From AP-15 sp963724435 (lineage in GTDB: Bacteria; Pseudomonadota; Alphaproteobacteria; ATCC43930; CGMCC-115725), in contig CAVRUN010000009.1 in NCBI GenBank assembly GCA_963724435.1, positions 124,001 through 188,000 on the forward strand: a DNA stretch of 64,000 nt. The letters are read 5' to 3'. A program made the translations under genes and the position numbers. Under the pieces are notes generated by a model. That model was not told the DNA's origin, made no database searches, and worked only from the letters and a program-made list of their open reading frames with translations. The stretch's first letter is position 1. Each line of letters starts with the position of its first letter. Shown in pieces: positions 53,350-61,453 of this stretch.

Positions 53350-54850
53350 TCAAACATCGCGCTGAATGGATGGAGCACGGTGGCCGCCCGCCGCGTAACC
53401 AGGCTTGGTCGCGACGGCGCAGTGATAGGCCTGGGCGATAAAGAAAGTGCCTTCGTCTTGCGCCTCGGCAACGGCCTTTCGCCAGGTCTCGGCTTCAGCC
53501 GGGGTCAGAGCCGCGAGGATCTGTTGCTGATAGCGCTCGATACGCTCCGATCCCGGCACGACCGAGACGAGCTGCGGGAAACACTTCAGCCCGGTCAGCC
53601 CGAGCGCATGGAGGCGATGGTAGAGGCTCGCATCGGCAACACCGCGCGGGCTCATCCCGCCGCCGATGATGCCGGGGGCGTCGACCTTTGCTTTTAGCGC
53701 TCGGATCGAGCGGCAGGTTGACCCAGAACGGCATGTCGATCGCGCGGACAATGATGCCGATCCGGCCACCGGGCCGCGTCACCCGCACAATCTCCGACAG
53801 CATCAGATCGGCGTCGCCCTCCTCGAACATCGTCGAGGACAAGGCGACATCGACCGCGCCATCTGCAAGATGCAGCGCCTCGGCCCGCCCTTCGCCGAAA
53901 TCGATATGATCGAGCAGCCCCTCGCGGCGGGCCAGTGCCCGAGCCTCACGCAGCAGAAAGGGACTCAGGTCGCGACCGATCAGCCGGTTGGCGCCAGCAG
54001 TGCGCCGCGCCAGCTCGCGCATGATCACGCCCGAGCCGCAGCCAACTTCGAGGACGCTCTCACCCGGCACGATCGCCAGCGCATCGAGCAGCGCGCGCAC
54101 GACGCCGATATAGCCCGAGCGCCCGCGCTCCTCGAGACTGGCGACACTGCCGAGCAGCGCTCCGCCGAGGGTGATCGTGCAATAATGCGCGGACAGCGCC
54201 GGGATCAGCGGCGCCCATTGGCCGGGCGACAGATCGAGCGGCAGCAGCACCAGCGGTGGTCCCGCCCCACGCACACTAAAGGAAATGCCGGCAACGTCGC
54301 CTTCCTGCTCCGGCAGGCCCGCCACCGGTAATGTGTCGTACCGCGTCAGGAATTGCTGCATCGCCGCGCCGATGTTGTCGCCTCGCTCCGCGGCGATATC
54401 GGCCCAGGTGGGCCCGGCATAATCACTCAATATCACTGCCGTGGCCTGCGGCAGGTCAGCCAGACCCGCCTGAACGCGACGTGGGCCCGGACCGTGGTCA
54501 CCGGTCACGACCAAGAGCCGCCCGGCCAGCGGCGCCAAGGTAGCCGTGTCCAGGACCGCCGGACACAGCAATGTCAAGGACGCGATGCCCTCGGGATGTA
54601 TTGATGCGAAGTCCTTGACGTCGGCCGAACCGCGCCCCGCAAAATGCGCGCTCACGATTCCGAGATGGTCGAGAAGCGCGGTCACCGAGGTCTCGACTGA
54701 ACGGACATCCTCGGGTTTTTTATCGGTTGCTATGGCCGTGTCCCCTTGGTTTTCGCCAGCGCGATGCTGTCGCTCTTCCGAAGCGGGCCCGCCGATGATA
54801 CCAGCGCAGACCCCTTCGCCCGGTTTCGCAGCGATTAGCCTCAGTAGCAT
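53350..54850 (-). pseudogene. Alpha/beta-hydrolase plus SAM methyltransferase fusion, frameshifted
   Basis: The first frame (54850 down to about 53705) encodes a hydrolase-like N-terminal region (LLDHLGIVSAHFAGRGS, LLCPAVLDTATLAPLAGRLLVVTG). A class-I methyltransferase follows, with motif I VLEVGCGSGVIMRELARR, then LIGRDLSPFLLREARALA and VDVALSSTMFEEGDADLMLSEIVRVTRPGGRIGI. After MPFWVNLPLDPS this frame turns Arg-rich. The neighbouring frame continues sensibly as IRALKAKVDAPGIIGGGMSP through to the stop at 53350. A single-base indel near 53697-53712 therefore splits an originally single protein of about 500 residues. The start is uncertain. It lies between the Rieske and DUF763 genes. Confidence 0.75.
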
Positions 54851-54871
54851 CTCCGCTTCGCGCGCCTCCGG

Positions 54872-56134
54872 TCAGAGTTCGTCGCTATAGGGCAGCGCGG
54901 CAGCTTCTGCGGGCGACAGGATCGTGTTCCAGGCGCCGGTCGGGATCCGCCTGTTCGCCGACGGGTCGCGCAGGACGTTGATCGGGTCGTGACCTTCTTC
55001 GATGCGCTTTAGCTGCTCGCGGAAAAGCCGCCGCAGCATGACGATGCCGGTATCGGAATGCGCCAGGTTTTCGAGCGCATGGATCGCGATCGGGCGCTGC
55101 CCCTCTTGCGCTTCGAGATCGTCGGGCTTGCGCTGCCGCTCCTCGTAGCTCCGTTCCAAGAACGAGCCCGGCCGGATATCGGCGATGGTGTCGGTCCCCG
55201 GCTTCCAGTTGGGCTTCGGCTCGCCATTCTCGAGCGGCCAGGCGACGATGCTGATGCCGCGCACATGCTCGTTGTCGATCGGCACGGCCCATGACAGCTC
55301 GGTGCCGCGCTCCTTGCGCTTCGGAGCCGTCCCGGGCTCGCGGATGCTGGGGATGATGAACATGTTCGGGACGATGCACTCGGCGTGGCGCACCATACGG
55401 TTGCCGTTCGGCAGGTCCTTGATCAGATTGTAACGCACGCCGAGCGACGTCTTCTCCCAACCAATCGTGGGCTTACCCTGCATCAACGCGCCGTCGAACT
55501 GATCACCGCTGATCCACTGGTGCAGCATCAAGAGGTGGTAAGGGTCGACGATGTTTTCGTAGTGCTGCAGCCAGTTGCAGTCCCTGACCATTCCAACCGC
55601 GTAGTCGCCCCATAGCCGCATCCCGCGCAAAACGACGTCCTCGCCCCGTTCTTGGCTATTCCAGGCCGGATCGATTATGTCGAAGCGAGGCAACAGCGGT
55701 TCGGTGCCGGGCGGGCCCATATAGACAAAAACCAGCCCGCCATATTCCATCGCCGGGTAGGCAGGCTGCCACACATTCATGCGCTTGCGGAACTCCTCGG
55801 TTTCGCACGGCATATCGATGCACTGGCCCTGGGTATCATAGAGCCAGCCGTGATAGCAGCAGCGCAGCCCTTCCTCTTCGATGCGGCCCCATTCGAGAGA
55901 GGTGCCGCGATGCGCGCAATGCGGCTCCAATGCGCCGACCCGCCCCTTCTTGTCCCGGAACACGACGATCTCCTCGCAGAGGAGCTTTTCCTTCCGCGGA
56001 AGGTCGCGCAGTTCGTCAGACGTGCAGACCGGCTGCCAGTAGCGGCGCATCAGCTCGCCCATCGGACTGCCCGGCTCGACACAGGTCAGCTCGTAATCGG
56101 GGGCCGAGGTTTGCAGTCCGTAGGCCGATTTCAT
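54872..56134 (-). CDS. Rieske non-haem iron oxygenase alpha subunit (phthalate-dioxygenase-like)
   Basis: 420 residues. The Rieske cluster motif is complete: C73-x-H75 (PHCAHRGTSLEWG) and C92-x2-H95 (CCYHGWLYD). The mononuclear-iron region is NWLQHYENIVDPYHLLMLH. The opening PGSPMGELMRRYWQPV and overall length fit the phthalate 4,5-dioxygenase type, which works with a separate reductase; none is adjacent. It is first in the minus-strand group with the hydrolase/methyltransferase, DUF763 and asparaginase-like genes. The substrate is unknown, probably an aromatic acid or ether. Confidence 0.9.
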   Translation of the reverse strand: MKSAYGLQTSAPDYELTCVEPGSPMGELMRRYWQPVCTSDELRDLPRKEKLLCEEIVVFRDKKGRVGALEPHCAHRGTSLEWGRIEEEGLRCCYHGWLYDTQGQCIDMPCETEEFRKRMNVWQPAYPAMEYGGLVFVYMGPPGTEPLLPRFDIIDPAWNSQERGEDVVLRGMRLWGDYAVGMVRDCNWLQHYENIVDPYHLLMLHQWISGDQFDGALMQGKPTIGWEKTSLGVRYNLIKDLPNGNRMVRHAECIVPNMFIIPSIREPGTAPKRKERGTELSWAVPIDNEHVRGISIVAWPLENGEPKPNWKPGTDTIADIRPGSFLERSYEERQRKPDDLEAQEGQRPIAIHALENLAHSDTGIVMLRRLFREQLKRIEEGHDPINVLRDPSANRRIPTGAWNTILSPAEAAALPYSDEL

Positions 56135-56489
56135 AGCATCTCTCCACTCTTGCCCCAGCCACGGTTCGCGATGCGGGCACCAACTCGACGTTAATCGGCA
56201 GGTTCGTTTTACTCAATTCCCCTGTCGGGCCGATCCGTTGACCCGACCCGTCGGGCTCAGCCGAGAGCCGCTCCCTCGAAGTTACGCGACCAGATACCGA
56301 AGCTGACCCGCTCCTGCCCTTCTTCATCGTACGTATAGCTAAGCGGCGGCGCTCACGTCGTCGATCGCTCCTTAAGCATCAGGAGAGCAATCCTGGGTCG
56401 TATTATGTATACTCAAGATTTATTTTGTGGTCGGCACCGGCGGAGATCACCCCGATAACGGCGTCGTTACTCCACCCTGGTTTACACGC
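56135..56489. other. Region between the Rieske gene and the upstream regulator
   Basis: About 355 bases with no convincing gene. An AT-rich stretch at about 56325-56430 (CGTACGTATAGCTAAG, TATTATGTATACTCAAG) is the likely promoter of the Rieske group, just downstream of the hairpin that ends the regulator gene. Confidence 0.4.
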
Positions 56490-56519
56490 AAACAGCCCAG
56501 TCCAAGGATGGGGCTGTTT
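56490..56519 (-). terminator. Probable intrinsic terminator (AAACAGCCC/GGGCTGTTT)
   Basis: A 9-bp perfect inverted repeat, AAACAGCCC (56490-56498) and GGGCTGTTT (56511-56519), with a 12-base loop, 32 bases beyond the stop of the regulator at 56551. On the minus strand the stem ends in TTT but no long T run follows, so efficiency is uncertain. Confidence 0.65.
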
Positions 56520-56550
56520 CAGAATAACCCGAACTATTTCAGCAACTCGG

Positions 56551-58176
56551 TCATCTGAAGCCCGCCTTACGCAAGCCGTCGAGAATATGGTTCACCGCTG
56601 CTTGATCCTGGTAGAGGCGGCAAAGGTTTGCTTCGATAAACGCGAGGTCCGGATTCAACAATCTTAGCCGGACGACTGCTTCATTGGCCTCATCGAGGCG
56701 GCCGAGCTGACCCATAGCAGCAACAGCGTACCGCAAGCCGGCGGGCCAATGGCGATTTAGTCTCCAGGATCGCTGACCGGTTTCGACTGCTTGCGCATAC
56801 TGTTTGAGTTGGTAATGCCCACCCGAAACCGCGGCCAGCCAGATGAATAGTCGTGGATCCCTCGGGCTGAGGCGGATGCCTCGCTCAGCGAGCGTGATCG
56901 CTTTCTCCGGATCGCCGCGGTAAAGATGCATTTGGCCCAGAAGAACGTGTGCCGCGGCGTAGCTCGGGTTTAGTACGATTGCCTCCTCAAACGAGGCGAA
57001 CGCTTGGTCTGGCCTGCCGCTCCACATGCAAACTAGGCCGAGCGAGAAATGCCCACCAGGGTAGCTCGGATCGAGGCTGACAGCGCGCTCCGCAAGCTCA
57101 TATGCCTCCGCGTAGCAAGTCTCGGGGTCGCTCACCCATCCCAGGTAAGCCGAGTTGCAAAGACTGATCGCCAGATGCGCGGTGGCGTGGGGATATTCCG
57201 GGTCGGCGGTAATCGCGCGACAAAATAATCTCTGCGCCTCAGTATTGTCTTTTTCAGTATATCGGAAGAGATGCCAGAGGCCGCGCTGATAGCATTCGTA
57301 TGCCCCCTCGTTCTGCGGCCTCCTACTCGCCACTCGCTCGCGTTCCGATCTCAACAGTTGTGGCTCTAGTGCGCCAGCGATTGCGGCCGCTATGTCGTCC
57401 TGTTGCTCCAGCAGGTCAGAAACACGTCGATCGTACCGCTCCGCCCACAAGTGGATGTCGGTGTCAGCATCGATGAGCTGGGCGCTGACACGTACGCGCC
57501 TTCCGGCTCTGCGCACGCTCCCCTCTAAGACGTAATGCACGCCAAGCTCGCGACCAATCTGTCGTGTGTCACGCGGCGTAACCCTGTACGTGAACGCGGT
57601 ATTGCGGGAGATCACGGATATGCCTGGAAGCCGCGATAGGCTCGTCATCAGATCCTCGCTGATACCATCGGCGAGATATTGCTGCCTCGGATCGCTGCTC
57701 AGATTTCCGAAAGGCAGCACCACGATTGAGAGGCCCCGCCCTTGGGGCATGCCTGGCGGAAGCACCTCTGTAGTCTGAGTTGCAGCGTCAGCCGGCAACT
57801 GCGTGACCGCTGAAGTAAAAGAATAGCCGCGGCCGGGAAATGTTTGTATTCGGCTGGTTTTTGAGCCTCGGCCATCGATTATGCGACGCAGCTTGGAAAC
57901 CTGAACATTCAGGTTGGCTTCTTCGACAATCCTGCCGGACCAGAGAGCCTCAATGATCTCGTCCTTGAGGACGACTTCACCTTGCCTCGCGGCCAAGAGC
58001 CCGAGCAACATGACCGCGCGGGAGCCGATCCTAAGCGGCTCGGCGTCGCCTCCTTCGCGTAATCTGTATAGGACACCGCCCCTCCGGTCGAGCCGAAAGC
58101 CGTCGAATAGGAGCGCGTCGGCCGAGCTGGGTGCCACCGGTTGTACACTCCTCAACGCCGCTTTCGCTTGCGGCAC
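56551..58176 (-). CDS. Winged-helix / TolB-like / TPR regulator (CadC-type)
   Basis: 541 residues. Residues about 20-115 are an OmpR/CadC-type winged helix: LLFDGFRLDRRGGVLYRL, LLGLLAARQGEVVLKDEIIEALW, NLNVQVSKLRRIIDG and FPGRGYSFTS. Then comes a TolB-like N-terminal domain of adenylate-cyclase-linked proteins (IVVLPFGNLSSDPRQQYLADGISEDLMTSL is its signature). At least four TPR repeats follow, e.g. PSYAAAHVLLGQMHLYRGDPEKAI. No membrane helix is seen, unlike CadC. It may regulate the Rieske group that follows. Confidence 0.88.
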   Translation of the reverse strand: MPQAKAALRSVQPVAPSSADALLFDGFRLDRRGGVLYRLREGGDAEPLRIGSRAVMLLGLLAARQGEVVLKDEIIEALWSGRIVEEANLNVQVSKLRRIIDGRGSKTSRIQTFPGRGYSFTSAVTQLPADAATQTTEVLPPGMPQGRGLSIVVLPFGNLSSDPRQQYLADGISEDLMTSLSRLPGISVISRNTAFTYRVTPRDTRQIGRELGVHYVLEGSVRRAGRRVRVSAQLIDADTDIHLWAERYDRRVSDLLEQQDDIAAAIAGALEPQLLRSERERVASRRPQNEGAYECYQRGLWHLFRYTEKDNTEAQRLFCRAITADPEYPHATAHLAISLCNSAYLGWVSDPETCYAEAYELAERAVSLDPSYPGGHFSLGLVCMWSGRPDQAFASFEEAIVLNPSYAAAHVLLGQMHLYRGDPEKAITLAERGIRLSPRDPRLFIWLAAVSGGHYQLKQYAQAVETGQRSWRLNRHWPAGLRYAVAAMGQLGRLDEANEAVVRLRLLNPDLAFIEANLCRLYQDQAAVNHILDGLRKAGFR

Positions 58177-58784
58177 CGCCTTAACACGTTGCCAACATTA
58201 ACCATCCTGCATCAAAATTGTGTCAATTTGTCCCGTAAGAGGCAAATTGGGCCGGCCCGAGTGTTTTAGCGGCCCTGCACCCGTCGCGCACCGGAAGAAG
58301 CGTTAAGAAAAAATTTGGTTTAGCGACGTAGCGGATCGCGGCGTTCGCGCGAGATAGTCCCGGTGCAAGGGGCTCAGTCCGCAGCCGGAACGGTAGTCTT
58401 TTGGCTTGATCTATCCGCGAGGAACGAATTGAGAGCCATTTTAGCTTTGATGCCCGACGGAAAATCTTCCTGCGACAAGGAGATGACGCGCGTCAGCTGA
58501 GAGCGATCTCAGCTTCAGTGGGTTATCGGGAAGGTTAGTGGTGACAGGATGGGGGCGCGGACGGACTTAGCCGATGCCCGCCTAGGCCCGCTGCGGATAT
58601 AGACTGTACTAGCACGGTCTCCGCGCGGGGCAACGTCGAGATGCTTAGCACACCCGAATGGGATGGAAGTCTCCACCGGTGCGCTGTCTGAGCCCCCGTC
58701 CTTTCGAATAGCTCAATTCCCACCCCCGAACGCATCCTGTTCCAGGATTGATTTGTCACGATCTTCGCAAGAGGTGCCCTGATT
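58177..58784. other. 608-base region without a recognised gene
   Basis: Divergent spacer upstream of the regulator. An AT-richer patch at about 58190-58250 and 58300-58330 could hold its promoter. No RNA gene or repeat of note is seen. Confidence 0.4.
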
Positions 58785-59195
58785 GTGCAGGAAACTGATA
58801 TTTTATCCTTCCTGATCACCGGGACCGGCGAGCACGTCGCGACCGACGACGCTCTCCTCGCCGAGGGGACAGGTGCAAATGGCGCCGGTGGCTCATTAGA
58901 CCTGGCAGTAGGTCAGAACGGGTTTGTGTTTATGTCGCTGGCCCACAACGCCGCGATGGTTGAACTCTCCCCGCTGAAAGTACAGCCGATAGCCGCATTG
59001 GAGGCATTGCACGTTCTGAAAGGGATTCGCGCGGAGTGCGTGCTGATGGCGCTCCCCGGGGACACTTGGAGGGCATCCAAGTACGAATTTTTCACTTCTA
59101 CAAAGGCAGCAATAAACAAGCTGTCTTCGTTAACCCGCTCGGCAAGAAAACGGCAAGCCGAACAGGTTGCCGGCCTAAGGCCGGCCTTCAGCTGA
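58785..59195 (+). CDS. Possible hypothetical protein
   Basis: 136 residues from GTG 58785. LDLAVGQNGFVFMSLAHNAAMVELSPLKVQPIAALEALHVLKGI looks protein-like; the C-terminus is basic (LTRSARKRQAEQVAGL). No family is recognised and no strong ribosome-binding site precedes it. It borders IS sequences and may be a remnant. Confidence 0.3.
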   Translation: MQETDILSFLITGTGEHVATDDALLAEGTGANGAGGSLDLAVGQNGFVFMSLAHNAAMVELSPLKVQPIAALEALHVLKGIRAECVLMALPGDTWRASKYEFFTSTKAAINKLSSLTRSARKRQAEQVAGLRPAFS

Positions 59196-59386
59196 CGGTA
59201 TATTCAACTGAGCGGCGCTGACCTGGGCGTTCTCCCAAGGAAACGCGGGACGTCGATTGCAGGCATGGGCTGTGCGCCGGCCAACGCGCTCTGGCCTAGC
59301 TGTGAGCTTTCCGTACGTTGTCCAACCGGTCCCTGCCGAGAGGAGCTGATGGTGTCGAATCCCCAGCACTCCAGGAGAAGGACCGG

Positions 59387-59905
59387 ATGAACGTGCACAA
59401 GAATGCCCGGCTGACGCCGCGCGGTCGAGAACGGATCATAGAGCTCGATGCGAGCGGGCAGATGCCGCAGGCCATCAGCCAAGCCGTAGGCGTCTGCCCG
59501 CGGACAGTTCGCAAATGGGTAGGTCGCTATCATCGCGAAGGGTTGGCCGGATTGCAGGATCGTTCCTCGCGGCCACGGCGGTTGCGCCAGCCCACGCCTC
59601 AGGCGGTTGTGGAGACAATCGAGCTGCTGCGCCGCCAGCGTCTGACCGGCAAAGCGATCGCCGCCGAAGTTCGGGTCTCGTCGGCCACCGTCAGCCGGGT
59701 TCTGCGACGGCTGGGTTTGAACAAACTCAGCGCCCTGGAGCCAGAGCCCGTCCGACGCTATGAGCGCGAGAACCCAGGTGAACTGATCCATCTCGACATC
59801 AAAAAGTTGGGGAAAATCGGCTCCGTGGGACATCGCATCACCGGCCGCAGGACCGGCATCGTCAACCAGCATCCCAACTCGGCGTCTCCCGGAACAACCT
59901 ATTGA
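59387..59905 (+). pseudogene. IS481-type transposase, truncated after the DNA-binding domain
   Basis: About 172 residues from ATG 59387. MNVHKNARLTPRGRERIIEL, VGVCPRTVRKWVGRYHREG and GLQDRSSRPRRL are typical of the IS481 helix-turn-helix region. GELIHLDIKKLGKIGSVGHRITG is the start of its DDE domain with the first Asp. Homology stops after HRITGRRTG and the frame ends 16 codons later. The remaining catalytic domain is missing. The element was cut before or during the arrival of neighbouring IS copies. Confidence 0.85.
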
Positions 59906-59988
59906 GGCTGCACAGCTAGCTAGATCCATTTGCCAATGATCGCGCGCCTAATGCCCGATACGGACAAGCCACGATGGAGTTGACCCCG

Positions 59989-60825
59989 TTAAACCGGACA
60001 CGCAGCGGGTTGGGAAAGGATGTATTCGCGGGGTGATCGATAACCCAATCGGGAATGCGGGTGAACGGTGTTGTAGTCCTCCATCCAGCGATCGACGAGA
60101 GCAAGGGCAGTAGCGGCGTCTGGGATCGGGCTTACCCGGACGTAATCGCGCTTGAAGGTCTTCACGAAAGCCTCGGCCATGCCGTTGCTTTCCGGGCTCT
60201 CGACCGGGGTGAAGCACGGCACCAGGTTGAGCGCTACGGCGATCTCGATGGTTCTGTGGGCGGCGAAGATCGAGCCGTTGTCGGATAGCCACTGCACCGG
60301 CTGCGGCGCGCGGATCGTGCCGAAGCGTTGCTCGACAGAGCGAACCATCATGTCGCGGATCATCTCGCCGGAGATGCCGGCGGTTGTCGCCACCCAGCTG
60401 ATGACTTCGCGGTCGTGGCAATCGAGGGCGAAGGCGACACGTACGACCTCTCCGTTCCAGCAGGTGAACTCCAGCGCATCCGAGCACCAGCGGCAATTCG
60501 AGCGGATCGTTGCCACTTGGCCGTCATGCTCGCGCAGGCGCCGGCGTCCGGTATGGCGTTCGAGCAAGAGGCCATGCTTCTTCATCAGCCGGTAGACGCG
60601 CTTGACGTTGACCGGGGCCAAACCGTCGGATCGCCGCTCGCGCTGTAATAGCGCGGCGATCCGCCGGTACCCATAGGTCGGTCGCTCGTCGACGAAGCGG
60701 TGGATTTCGCCAGCGAGCTCAACATCGCCAGGACGTTCTTGCGGTCCACGTCGCGGTTTATGGCCGTCCCGGCGTTCGATCACATTCGAGCGCGCGACGC
60801 CCAGCGTCTGGCTGATTGTCTTCAC
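59989..60825 (-). CDS. IS3-family transposase OrfB (DDE catalytic part)
   Basis: 278 residues from the nominal GTG, but the natural product is more likely an OrfAB fusion made by a -1 shift. The DDE catalytic domain is complete: DALEFTCWNGEVVRVAFALDCHDREV (first Asp region), QWLSDNGSIFAAHRT (second Asp) and ESPESNGMAEAFVKTFKRDYV (Glu). HPHSRLGYRSPREY closes it as usual. The preceding helical segment (YGYRRIAALLQRE, VNVKRVYRLMKKHGLL) is the HTH_21-like region. Confidence 0.93.
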   Translation of the reverse strand: MKTISQTLGVARSNVIERRDGHKPRRGPQERPGDVELAGEIHRFVDERPTYGYRRIAALLQRERRSDGLAPVNVKRVYRLMKKHGLLLERHTGRRRLREHDGQVATIRSNCRWCSDALEFTCWNGEVVRVAFALDCHDREVISWVATTAGISGEMIRDMMVRSVEQRFGTIRAPQPVQWLSDNGSIFAAHRTIEIAVALNLVPCFTPVESPESNGMAEAFVKTFKRDYVRVSPIPDAATALALVDRWMEDYNTVHPHSRLGYRSPREYILSQPAACPV

Positions 60826-61211
60826 CGGGTATTTCCGGGAAGCGGCGAGTGCGACAGCAAGGTCAGTTTTTTTGCCCGCGCCAAGTCGAGCGCCTCCTTG
60901 AGGATCTCGACCTCCATCGTCTTGCGGCCGAGCAGCCGCTCCAGCTCGCGCACGCGCTCTTCGAGACGGCGGACTTCGGACGCTGCCACTACGTCATCAT
61001 CGGCGCGGACCGCCTTCTTGCCGCCCTCGCTCATTAACTGCCTCCAGCGGAATACCAGGCTGGGTGACAACCCGTGACGGCGAGCAACATAGCTCACCGA
61101 CATGCCGGGCTGCATCGTCTCGGCAACCACGGCCAGCTTCAGATCGGTCGAGAAACGGCGGCGCCGAGCGACGCCGGTAATCACTTCGACTTTCGAGAAC
61201 GTGTCGGACAT
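60822..61211 (-). CDS. IS3-family transposase OrfA (DNA-binding part)
   Basis: 129 residues. RRRRFSTDLKLAVVAETMQPGMSVSYVARRHGLSPSLVFRWRQLM is a helix-turn-helix of IS2-type OrfA, followed by a leucine-zipper-like helix (VRRLEERVRELERLLGRKTMEVEIL). A run of seven A on the coding strand (60867-60873) precedes its end. A -1 slip there continues in frame as KKTDLAVALAASRKYPVKT into OrfB. Confidence 0.92.
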   Translation of the reverse strand: MSDTFSKVEVITGVARRRRFSTDLKLAVVAETMQPGMSVSYVARRHGLSPSLVFRWRQLMSEGGKKAVRADDDVVAASEVRRLEERVRELERLLGRKTMEVEILKEALDLARAKKLTLLSHSPLPGNTR

Positions 61212-61343
61212 AGGCGTATGCCTAGGCTTATTCCTAGGCCCTCCGGGCTAGCGCCCGTGTCCGGTCAAAACGGGGTGCACTCCACACGACGATTTTAGAT
61301 TTGTGCGAAAATTCTGCAGTTGTTTTAACTTAATTGCAACGAT

Positions 61344-61363
61344 GCACCCTGTATCAAGGGTGC
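61344..61363. promoter_or_regulatory. Hairpin in the leader of the MFS/peptide cassette
   Basis: GCACCCT (61344-61350), loop GTATCA, AGGGTGC (61357-61363): a 7-bp perfect stem, 90 bases before the MFS start and 60 bases after the IS end. No T run follows, so it is not a typical terminator. It could affect mRNA stability or attenuation. Confidence 0.5.
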
Positions 61364-61453
61364 TGTTCAAAGTTCTCCGAAGCTATCAGCTCGCGTCTTA
61401 CGACACTGACCAGCAGTTATTTATCTCTCTTAAATCAAGCCGTGATCCCCTTC

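Larger units (their letters stand above)
59975..61284 (-). mobile_element. Complete IS3-family insertion sequence (IS2-like group), 1,310 bp
   Basis: Imperfect terminal inverted repeats: the left end begins TGGAGTTGACCCCGTT and the right end, read inward, TGGAGTGCACCCCGTT; both continue to CCGGACACG. The 5-bp target duplication CACGA is exact at 59970-59974 and 61285-61289. Size, orfA/orfB layout and 5-bp duplication agree with the IS2 group. Intact ends, direct repeats and open reading frames suggest a recent insertion. Confidence 0.92.

Noticed and set aside
59160..59190. GCCGGCC/GGCCGGC hairpin as a terminator
   Set aside because: It is short, has no T run and lies in a possible coding frame; palindromic GC stretches are common in this genome.
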